The notes under the pieces: model-generated | The model's database searches: none | Seen by the model: only the letters and a program-made list of their open reading frames with translations | Told to the model about the DNA's origin: nothing | In this document: positions 32,901 to 37,345 of the stretch, one piece after another | Position numbering within the stretch: position 1 is the first letter of the stretch | Layout: the number at the start of each line of letters is the position of its first letter | Virus record (IMG/VR): IMGVR_UViG_3300021375_000032 | Span: 1 to 56,694 of that record | Direction: 5' to 3' (one strand) | Source: a virus | Length of the DNA stretch: 56,694 nucleotides | Program-made: the position numbers and the translations under genes

Positions 32901-33342
32901 ATTCACGGAAGTTTACAAATTTGTCCCAATCAATATTTGGGTTCCATGCATAAGTTTCTTGGCTGTTTAATCTACTATGATTGTCTGTGTTTGCACCAAA
33001 TACACCTAACTGTCCAATATAATCATTATAGTCTTTATAGAAAGTTACATTGTTGTAGTTGTCTTTGATAACTGTCGCAGGCTCTAACTGATAGTTTGTT
33101 CTGTCGGCAGTTACATCATCTATATAATTGTCTGTAGTTTTATATGCTTTAGCAGTTGTTCTGCCATAGTAGCCGTTAATTTTTTCTGCAACACCTGGCT
33201 GTATAAGCTGGTCTAGTGTACCTTGTAAAAACTTTTTATTTGCTTGTGTTCTAAAGAATTTAGGTAAAAAATCACTCGCAGTAATTTTATTGTTTTGTCC
33301 TGGTACTGGCAGGGCGCTTTCGTTTTGATCATTTTTAGCCAT
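17938..33342 (-). CDS. Giant 5134-residue baseplate/tail structural protein
   Basis: This single uninterrupted frame is 15.4 kb long. The N-terminus resembles large baseplate-wedge-associated proteins of marine T4-like phages. Visible modules, by approximate residue: short carbohydrate-binding-like units with WxxxxxYxxGDxVxYxxxxY patterns near 1580, 1836, 2355, 2985 and 3035; FG-GAP/propeller-like pieces (FGKSISVSPDGEYLVVGIP) near 2247, 2310 and 3303; glycine-rich GxGYxSAPxVxI units near 3744 and 4110; and FTGDGSTxxFxL beta modules near 4200, 4345, 4580 and 4655. No enzyme motif was seen. Its ATG overlaps the gp6 stop as TAATG and a GGAGG lies 12 nt upstream, so it is coupled to gp6. A gp7-position wedge protein or large peripheral host-contact structure is inferred. 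Confidence 0.75.
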   Translation of the reverse strand: MAKNDQNESALPVPGQNNKITASDFLPKFFRTQANKKFLQGTLDQLIQPGVAEKINGYYGRTTAKAYKTTDNYIDDVTADRTNYQLEPATVIKDNYNNVTFYKDYNDYIGQLGVFGANTDNHSRLNSQETYAWNPNIDWDKFVNFREYYWMPNGPISIPVRGQSRDIVSTYTVTTEDQGDNISYVFNDGLTRNPNLKLYRGQTYRFEIDAPGHPMAIAISRTFTPGTAILTAGTEGLRADGLFDTVLYGNEYDQGEYIILPSGGSVTFADDDNVSTLYPDGIRKLGEEGDEVAVAYIEKGTIEFTIPFNAPDRLFYISKNAVDTSGQFRIYDIEENAFLNVAEEILGKKTYLSANGVELSNGMKIRFQGDVLPVEYETNDWYVEGVGDKIKLIKDSNLIIPAAYNDTKRIAFDSDNFDTLPFSDASAYATEKDYIVVNRASLDRNAWSRYNRWHHKDVIIKSFEYNDLPINVDELTRAKRPIIEFEAGLKLNNFGAVAKQDVDLIDTFTTDVFSTIEGQLGYNIDGVELADNMRVLFAADTDILVSGKIYQVKFVNISNNRQISLVETNDTNPIDLETVLVTQGVKNSGKSYHYQGGKWTLAQEKTTRNQTPMFEVCDVNGNNYSDETYYGSSTFKGTKLFSYAQGEGTVDTELGFALSYKSIENSGDIVFDFNLLNDTFTYQTEEDLYTQKIDSGYLKKYKSLTDFSYVNGFSSTPTISKQYVITQYSASDIQNNNFVINCYDNSSSITDLKVVVFVNNKLKLINTDYTIDKSNDNVVVVFNKPLEINDVIKIKTDTKIIKNTNGYYEFPYNLERNPLNDDVSQFTLGEVIDHVDSMLEDIPRYTGNYLGQSNLRDLGDLDKYGKRFVKHSGTINLPLYHITNKKYNIIKALKYSNKEYTRYKKIFLDTASSLGYDGPVKQHVDLILKTINSDKLQSQPFYFSDMIATGAFNKIEYTVYDARTRDYPVTNNFNLTDLSSKSILVYLNNEQLTHTKDYNFNVAGYVSIDAGQVENDIIEIHEYDKTDGSFIAPTPSKLGLYPKYYPELTIDDTVQATVPETSGPFKIYGEDEATGNRGWFYPVYTSKSAAGKGAASKSYTFVGMNKLFYVPTEGAILAGNDDIEIDEYPIGVAFIRGHDGSYIKAYKDFRDELLLEFEKRIFNNIKAEYSTDRLDVNAFIGGEFRTNEFTKTEIDNTLIGNFQSWLLENLNDTNYTDNTFYDRTNNWTFNYSETKSPSGNINPGFWRSVYVRAFDTDRPHSHPWEMLGITTKPNWWNTVYGPAPYTGDNLVLWKDLEEGKIAEPNNTRINPKYARPGLTNFIPVDSTGKLLSPLDSRYAKDFDIRSATNNFKFGDYTPVENAWRRSSEYPFSVLTTMLLNQPAKTMGLGFDISRISKNLANQWVDITTNKPIVLKDLNLPNTFKSDVRTNTSGLVNYIYNLVASDILTVYEDYKTELKNITNQLAIKIAGFTSKEKFNLVLDSRSPTQSLTQDGIFVPQENYQVFLNTSSPSKLAVYSGIVVERAELGYIVRGYNLEKPYFEYYSSIQDSSASVVTVGGISEKVVLWDSNTSYLSGEVILHNNAYYRVIDSFTSSKTFDTDNIVKLPALPLTGGRTAEFKKNFDTTSVKRLQYGSRFSTAQEVVDFILGYSARQLEIGFSFENVISGTNEVENWNTAAKQFLFWTTQGWANNSLIALSPGANLIEFKRDYYVVDNIKDEFYGYNVFKADGLFLDSEFNSLLRDQNSFGIETVGTEEGLYHVALPLVQKEHVVLLDNTTDFNDTIYNPATGYRQERIRVNGYRSDNWNGGLNIPGFVYDDARFTDWTAWKDYHIGDIVKYKQYYYVATINVSGSQNFNSNFWYRLSEKPESQLMTNFDYRITQFTDFYDLDSDSFDVEQQTMAQHLIGYQKRQYLANIINDDVSQFKFYRGAIADKGTLNVFTKLFNALGNTTDNLEFYEEWAIQVGRYGAVDDVQQVEYNLKQDKMQESPQAVELVNTLPATNFDKIYRILPNEVFDKPADYDHAPFPTKPLTNEYIRTSGYVNEDDVDFVVGNLLDLASVNTNLISLGNTIWVTDTDNKSWTVKQLIRSKVNVIGINTLITEVATNRLRLVELTLDKWAIENFVVGDYIGVREAQTYNINGLYEIDSINLNTVRIRVPLDNEITDLEVENNESYVISTLRTIRVDNVAEINAATNQTIYDNQKLWIDTYNDEWAVLENNPVYLNSQSIFNTSEYDSTDQKFSDSVAITHDNNNVFVSAPDDANGKVSYYRRTREQNNLILDQEIIFEDDNLFNISNIKFGKSISVSPDGEYLVVGIPNASSVKTKLAYKIDANTSQETFDFQPDATYTKNDIVRYRESLWKTNREILPAIENQPFSTFDTYINIAAQADSDSTTLNLLVAGDPGLENNTTSHLLVRAPKDMYIGTKPGDILNLFWNQRSYTYPTLDNYIPFDGNIPLINKDFISQEHTIVEKIDHVLFLETFISLPVVGSIVTTNTGSAEVAYVSTRRDSAVVYLKNTNGVFDVTGELFIEELDFVGFYTEELTYTPSDAVAGYWMINTGFEYSNNGIYYDTGRGLVYADIKLQGSVRDLNEYYNIQDTVGAIGVYVTNKNQASYIEQLSYRGDPAGADAQDGVEQDVLSNKWVVRVGKTYSDTLTVGDTTEMRLYNLDNRIIDVAGAGFTYNNINKQQTIVDLWDGYIDFELSEFDFQGFAFEPQVGDIVEDIQYPRDGQGGLALTSITTSSAEVMFMQRKFNNVRIYLKVLSGEWLEQSNIGRFQIRRKANTSLRGATDVDRAIGTITDINNSIILGNSLVGKLVVFENTTNFDIVETPKIIDEEYWFFDETTELGIERLPNPPFSLNKDYIQIYNIPANEFGTEKTIENEGAVAIYRKLRDGTYRFQNVFVSEYREANRNFGETVKIVQTGNYYTLLVSSNSVVLPGDDSTERRAHPGSIELFRHGTKLTDSFKGEYKITAYEVNDIVIYKDNYYICQKATTNSQNVITDPIYWNNISWKHGKDSNYRGVFDNTYTYKKENIVVQDNKLWKAATNIAVGASIPSESNNSWTLLSTNIDYVGYLPNLTANAFYNEEVFDPIENILEFSKNFDISNDAQVLVVTSKQQEADNDSTVNTKLVIYRAVGDQFQVDQIITAPDNVTAWADKVALNPAGTQLAISSMLVDTNKVNQGVVYVYTQTDGTFVLTQTLTPPQNEESEGFGFGLDFGTDNLVVSSLNGDQIIPTTFDVSVYAETEDTVTTFDRDFTNFRNVKLDKGVVYVYEEVNESLIYSEQFVYPLTQTTFGENIYANSNHVYIGMPDQFNDSTKGQLLDFRKNKGVFGWNILKEGITPVDVDNIQGAFLYNKRENRIVSYIDYIDPVQGKIAGPADQEITFKTPFDPAVYNTGNTSDSSVDPNRAWTDKHVGQVWWNIGTAKFTHAYQGSTTFQKNNWNKLTPGARIDVYEWVESNLIPSIRDGIADTPDGIANGISGTSLFGDARYSTKITYDEFSKTFNNKYYFWIVNSVVVPVLENRRLSIRDIAALIENPRIQAYPFLSLLSNNKFVLNNFDTFVDNDDLVLNIKYSTGPKKLQNIHSQYKLISDGLETSKPDPDIERKWFDSLIGFDDNNRIVPDPTITVKNRYGVQNRPRQSMFVNRFEALKQTIERINLKLSENLIVDEYDISSLTQKDTLPTLISKEYDLAIDTFADLKFVSTNKITPAVLTPVITNGRISRINITDSGRGYKVAPSFKINGEGVDADFDIIINSLGQITDVNITNTGSGYNSSTTITIRPFTVLINADESVQDKWALYSWNGTEWYRRKIQSYNVELYWNYIDWYAEGYNQFTNINDTVLGSYQIPSLSNNIGDITKIENVGSGGWLLLRKIDNQDSEDYTINYETIGRQNGTIQFKDTLYDYSKNAVGYSNRSFDSNFFDNNPSVELRIILETIRDKLFTNALEIEYNQLFMAALRYVMSEQQSVDWMFKTSFVKAKHNRESLSQQDITFNNDNLQSYQDFVEEFKPYSTKIREFVSEYTAIDPTNSSISDFDLPPFYNKLIKSIESSNAIIVDNEIQKENLDISVYPRKNWKDNLGYQITEIQLGSSGSGFTFEPTVTLVGGGGSGATAKAYLGYGKITSIKITNPGNGYTSAPSVVISGSQVETGTPARATAVLGNGVVRTPSIKIKFDRTSGTFTFDTLAKTETFTGTGFENRFFLEWPMDLDIKKVNVYVDNILQLRSKYTFENIKNTDKSYVREQGKILFATPPKLNSVIRVEYNIPLSMLNAEDRIKFAYNPIAGMYGNDLAQLMTGVDYGGVEVRSFDFSSPSGFDSLPWYTDNWDEFDDTFEDEVFTADGSTIAVQLSAPLEDGVVYNLYKNGVRIDDPNYDAGTPTNVYAITNSITGDGVTDIVYVQDLGIELLDNDVFVVRKTTSDGSVLPDAESYDTALTGGDLAYTTARGIAAEEIIVDGDGFVTPTTSAGPEEVVPGQVLDTLDIKVYTRDSQGQGVINSQSYIMDSTVTYDLGVTPNSSDAVIVKVNNIILPQTEYTINWSANTVTLDTAVVGAELNIVTVSQGIQNILDFGQLVGDGSTTEFETTVDWEENASVYASINGVQQTVVAFKSDTTSKTVIRFEEVVLNGAVINYTVFSADEQINYSQITKDVFTGDGSTREFTLASAPLYAIPSEHNIIVKVDNKILNAGYNIQYTIPENNQREYPLEIFQMPQGSLDVADVKIFLNGEEKFTPLDWRFEIANSSITLTDDVGIPGNLIEMYVITDGDYRINGKSITLDTAPINGAVVEIIQFANHDLLGIERINYDVVSRTTLIPEDVDYITYNRLTVGEVTLRKPAVDAQYVWVSVNGELLTPSVDYSVTDDKLKVQLVRQPAANDVIDIIHFTAPVSKPKFSYRQFKDMLNRTHFKRLDKSAAKLAQSLNYYDLRIELDDASELSEPNKGQNLPGVIFIEGERIEYFVKEENTLRQLRRGTLGTGVKDTYATDTKVFDQNISKTVPYKDQILSYNASYVEDGTKKIGADGLTATFEIGYPVASINEIEVFVGGVRMRKTALDVFNYATALDSPDGDTSVAADFTFNADTNEITLLTTPAKDTRVTVVKKVGQSWTILGTALGDTENSIARFVRAGTSELPE

Positions 33343-36300
33343 TAGTAACTATAACCTCCACCGGTGTTTGAACTGCTTGATGTATTAGATGTTGATGCAC
33401 TACTTGTTATTCCTGATGTTATAGCAGTTGATACACTATTAATTACTGTACCGCTTGCTTGTAGGTTAATTGCTGTTAACTGATCAATTGTTTCAATATC
33501 ACTTACTTTAGCAGCACTTGCAAATATTTCGTCGGGTTCGCTTTTTATCTCAAATAAGCTACCAAAACTTTGTGTAGTTTGTCTTGGTACTATTAGTATG
33601 CTTACTAGCTTTGGTGATAATTCATTCATAATATAGGCACTAAGTTCTTGGAAATAAAATGTTTCTCCAAAGTCCCAGTTTTCAATATCAAAAAATTTGT
33701 TAATCGCTTCGATAATTTGTGATTTTAATTCATTGTCATTAATAACTAAGTTAGTATTTTTAACAATCTTAAATTTAACTTGTAAATCAGCCGGTGCCGT
33801 ATCACCGAATAATATTTTGTACTTTACTGGATGATAAATGATTTCGTCGCTAATTGATTTAATCTTATTAATCTCTGTTCCGTAACTTCTAAACAATTCG
33901 TCGTTGCTAGGCGGTTTAGGTTGTATTAAAGTTGTTCCAGCAATATATTGTTTAACTTGCGTATCATATGTTTTAGATAATACATAAGTATCGATAATAT
34001 TACTTGCACTCGGATCTATCCTATAGCCACTGTCAGCAACATGAATATAATGGAATTTTAAATCTGCTCTTCCAAAATATGCTTTATAGTCTGTATTAAT
34101 TGTTGTATTGTTTAGTGCTTTATTAAGTTTTCTAAAAATACCTTCATCGATTAGATAAAATATTTGTCCTTCTAAACGGCTGCTATAAGGAGCAATTAAT
34201 GCTTCATTTTGAACAATAATAATTTCAGCATTTGTATTTGCAAAATATTTAAAATCTTCTACACCGTCAGTTGTTGTATATTTCTTTTGTAATATTAATT
34301 TAGCTGCTGTAGAAATTGAAGTGTCTTCTTCGCCTACAATTTGCTCAAAGATATCTGGATCATCAACTACGCCGTCGTCATCTAAGTCAATAAACTGTAC
34401 TTGAATTTTACGACTGTCTAAGTATCCTTCTACATCTCTGTATGCGTCAGTAATTGTCCAGCTAAAATCTCTAGTAAACGGAATCAGTTCGCCAGGCTTT
34501 CTGTTAATATTTAAAATATCAATTTTGTCTCTAACAATTTGACCAGTGGCCGGATCATAAATTTTATCAGCTGCATCAAAGAAGAATCTAATCTCGTCTG
34601 CACTTTCCATTACATATCTTAAATTACGGTATGTAATTGTATATTTTTCTCCGTCGGTTTTAAAATATAACATCCAACTTGCATCAAGATTTTCACCTGT
34701 TGTATCACCTGCTTTACCTGGTGCCCACTTATTAAGAGTGTTAATGTTTTCTGCTAGTACTATTTTCCATTGTCTATCATATTGATCATAACGCAGCGCA
34801 AAATCATTGTACTCAAAAACTTGATCAATTAATTGTGTTTTTATATCATTAATTAATACTTTAGAAAAGTTTGGAACAATTTGTTGTAGTATTGCATCAG
34901 AAGGCAATACATCATTAACTACAATAGGCGCAATTCCGTCTTCGTCAATAACAGTCCCGTTACCTGTTACTGAAATAACCTTTACCCATTTGTATGTTGT
35001 TTTTCCTAAATGATCTACAACTCCACTATTGTCCATTAACGTACCATCAGTCATAAAGTGCTTGCCTTCTGGTGCAACAAATTTTAACATAGTTCCTGCT
35101 TCTAATAAACGTAAACTATTAGCTGTAAATGAACCTACGTTATAAGGATTTTCATCAATATCTCGAAGTAGCCCTAAAGTTTGATTTGTACTAGTGCTAG
35201 ACTGTAGCCACGATGCATTAAGGTCACTAACAATAATTTTTGGATATTTTGCAAGATAAAAGTTTTGAGCGTTTACACTACTTAACATACCTTCAATTGT
35301 ATTATATATAACACCTTCAATGTCTGTTTGAGTTGCAAACGTAAAAGACTGCTTTTCTACAAATTCTTCTTTATAGAGCACACCATCATCAGCAAACAAA
35401 CTAGTATTTGAATATTTTCCACTAGCATCTTTTAAATCAAAGAAACGACTTATTCCGCTTGAAATTCTGTTTGAACTTTTAGTCTTAATAATATCTTGAC
35501 TAATAGCAAGAGGACCAATATTATAATCTTCACCTGTAATTAATCTGTTTTGTGTATAATAAGTTGCAGGTGCATTTTGTTTAATTTCTGTATTAGTTTC
35601 AGTAGCAGTACCGTTGCTAATTGTATAATTTAATTTAAACCCAATAGTAAGTGTTTGTCGTGCACCAGTTCTTGATTGATAAGGAATATCAATACTTACT
35701 GTTCCAACTGCACTAGGTGTAATTACACTTCTTGTATTATTACTAGTTCTATAATAAGTTCTAAAATTTCCCGAAGGCAAATTACCAAAAACCCCGTCAC
35801 TAAAGTTTAAATTAATTCTATCTCCAATGCGACTAGTTACAGCAAAGACATCTCTAGTTTTATTAAATAAACTGTTATAGATAACGTTGTTGCCTTCTAC
35901 GGCATCAATTTTTGTCCATTCGTTATTTTCAAATCCTGCACTGTTTAATGAAAATAGCCATACGTCACTGTCATTAATATTTTCAGCATCAATTTGCACT
36001 GCTTGATTTGGTGTTGGATTGGAAACATTAAAATTACCTGTTTCAAGCTTACCTTGACGGAAATGCATAAAGAATCCAGTGTTTGAACTACCTGCACCTT
36101 GGCCGTCATCTCTAAATAGAAACGCAGGACTATTACCTGGTAAAGGTGCTTCTTCTAAAATACTGTCATCTATGATATCAGTACTTACAATTTCAAAACG
36201 TGTGCCTACGCCTTCAATACGCTTAGTAAACGGATAAATTGCTTGCCCTGTATTTGTAGCATTTAAACGATATTTTTGTGTTTGAACATCTGCAATCAGT

Positions 36301-36830
36301 GCAGATTTTAAAGGATTGCCTATTGAATTTGAAAGCGGTAATGCTGAATTTAGTATTTTTGTAAATTGTTCAAAATAATTTGTGTTAGTTTGATCATTCC
36401 ACTTAATTGTAATTCCTGCTAGATTTAAACCATTTGAATCTAATAGATTTTCAGTTGTTTTAATTGTGTCAAATTTTAGTAAACCGTTTGCTGCTTGATT
36501 TCTGCGAGGGTTATATGACAGCATACGTGCAAGACGTAATACGCTTTCTCTGCGTTCTGCCGTTTCAAGGAAGTTTTCACGTGCGTTTAAATCAATACGG
36601 AATGATAAGTTTTGCCCAAGGAATGCAATCATATCAATTAGTGCAAGATATTCGCTAGACTCAATATAGTCGTTAAAATCTTCTGGATAATTCTGACGTA
36701 AGTAGTTGATCATCGTACGGCGTAGATTGTCAAAGTCATAACTTTGAAAATCAGCGTTACGGAATGATTGGTAAATTCTTTTCCAGTCCTCAGCTACTAG
36801 TAGCCTTGACTGTCTATCATTTGAAGACAT
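33342..36830 (-). CDS. 6: Baseplate wedge protein gp6-like
   Basis: From the ATG at 36830 the protein is 1162 aa; AAGGAA is 7 nt from this ATG but only 1 nt from the in-frame ATG at 36836, so the second is preferred. The N-terminal RNADFQSYDFDNLRRTMINYLRQNYPEDFNDYIESSEY is the hallmark of T4-like gp6 wedge proteins, and a LIDMIAFLGQNLSFRIDLNARENFL block follows. gp6 dimers form the inner ring that links the wedges of the baseplate. It is much longer than T4 gp6 (660 aa), with the extra length mainly in the middle and a Ser/Gly-rich C-terminal tail. It follows gp25 as in T4-like gene order. Confidence 0.9.
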   Translation of the reverse strand: MSSNDRQSRLLVAEDWKRIYQSFRNADFQSYDFDNLRRTMINYLRQNYPEDFNDYIESSEYLALIDMIAFLGQNLSFRIDLNARENFLETAERRESVLRLARMLSYNPRRNQAANGLLKFDTIKTTENLLDSNGLNLAGITIKWNDQTNTNYFEQFTKILNSALPLSNSIGNPLKSALIADVQTQKYRLNATNTGQAIYPFTKRIEGVGTRFEIVSTDIIDDSILEEAPLPGNSPAFLFRDDGQGAGSSNTGFFMHFRQGKLETGNFNVSNPTPNQAVQIDAENINDSDVWLFSLNSAGFENNEWTKIDAVEGNNVIYNSLFNKTRDVFAVTSRIGDRINLNFSDGVFGNLPSGNFRTYYRTSNNTRSVITPSAVGTVSIDIPYQSRTGARQTLTIGFKLNYTISNGTATETNTEIKQNAPATYYTQNRLITGEDYNIGPLAISQDIIKTKSSNRISSGISRFFDLKDASGKYSNTSLFADDGVLYKEEFVEKQSFTFATQTDIEGVIYNTIEGMLSSVNAQNFYLAKYPKIIVSDLNASWLQSSTSTNQTLGLLRDIDENPYNVGSFTANSLRLLEAGTMLKFVAPEGKHFMTDGTLMDNSGVVDHLGKTTYKWVKVISVTGNGTVIDEDGIAPIVVNDVLPSDAILQQIVPNFSKVLINDIKTQLIDQVFEYNDFALRYDQYDRQWKIVLAENINTLNKWAPGKAGDTTGENLDASWMLYFKTDGEKYTITYRNLRYVMESADEIRFFFDAADKIYDPATGQIVRDKIDILNINRKPGELIPFTRDFSWTITDAYRDVEGYLDSRKIQVQFIDLDDDGVVDDPDIFEQIVGEEDTSISTAAKLILQKKYTTTDGVEDFKYFANTNAEIIIVQNEALIAPYSSRLEGQIFYLIDEGIFRKLNKALNNTTINTDYKAYFGRADLKFHYIHVADSGYRIDPSASNIIDTYVLSKTYDTQVKQYIAGTTLIQPKPPSNDELFRSYGTEINKIKSISDEIIYHPVKYKILFGDTAPADLQVKFKIVKNTNLVINDNELKSQIIEAINKFFDIENWDFGETFYFQELSAYIMNELSPKLVSILIVPRQTTQSFGSLFEIKSEPDEIFASAAKVSDIETIDQLTAINLQASGTVINSVSTAITSGITSSASTSNTSSSSNTGGGYSY

Positions 36831-36854
36831 GTGCATTTCCTTGTTTACTGATAA

Positions 36855-36862
36855 TATTTATC
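36855..36862 (-). promoter_or_regulatory. Late-type -10 element (GATAAATA)
   Basis: The minus-strand GATAAATA lies in the 58-nt gap between gp25 and gp6, 25 nt before the preferred gp6 start. The short leader carries AAGGAA. The unit it drives would contain only gp6 and the giant gene, about 19 kb. Confidence 0.55.
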
Positions 36863-36888
36863 TTATAGGAAAAAGTGCGTATTTAATT

Positions 36889-37329
36889 TTAAGACTGAAG
36901 CAAGCCGTTTTCTTTATCAAATTTAAAACGTAATTGATCTGTTATACCGAATGGCAAAACTATAATTGTGCAATCAATTTGTATACCTTGTTCATAAGTA
37001 TCAATAATAATATCATCAGCTTTTATTCTAGGATCATAATTAATAATACGTGTTACGTCTTCAATTATGGCTTCTTGTACTTCAATAGTAAACGGTTCGT
37101 ATAATATATCCCAAATAATTGTGCCAAATGTAGGATCACTTAGCTTTTCAGTTTGACGTATATGAAAATGATTAATTAAATCTTGTTTAATTAGTTCAAA
37201 ATCGTATATACTAAAACTCTTAGCATCAGCAACTGTTGAAAATCCTCTGTATTTTCTTCCAGTAGATGCTGTTTGAGCTGTAGAGTTTACTGTTACACGT
37301 TTATATAAGTTTTTTTCTAATTGGCTCAT
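36889..37329 (-). CDS. 25: Baseplate wedge protein gp25
   Basis: This 146-aa protein has the conserved gp25/GPW features: DFELIKQDLINHFHIRQTEKL, the core PTFGTIIWDILYEPFT near residues 66-82, and DVTRIINYDPRI. gp25 is the most conserved wedge component of contractile injection systems and sits at the inner baseplate contacting the sheath initiator. The length is similar to T4 gp25 (132 aa). It follows the spike gene after 16 nt, matching the conserved gp5-gp25-gp6 order seen in many marine T4-like phages. Confidence 0.93.
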   Translation of the reverse strand: MSQLEKNLYKRVTVNSTAQTASTGRKYRGFSTVADAKSFSIYDFELIKQDLINHFHIRQTEKLSDPTFGTIIWDILYEPFTIEVQEAIIEDVTRIINYDPRIKADDIIIDTYEQGIQIDCTIIVLPFGITDQLRFKFDKENGLLQS

Positions 37330-37345
37330 ACTATATTTACCTTAA

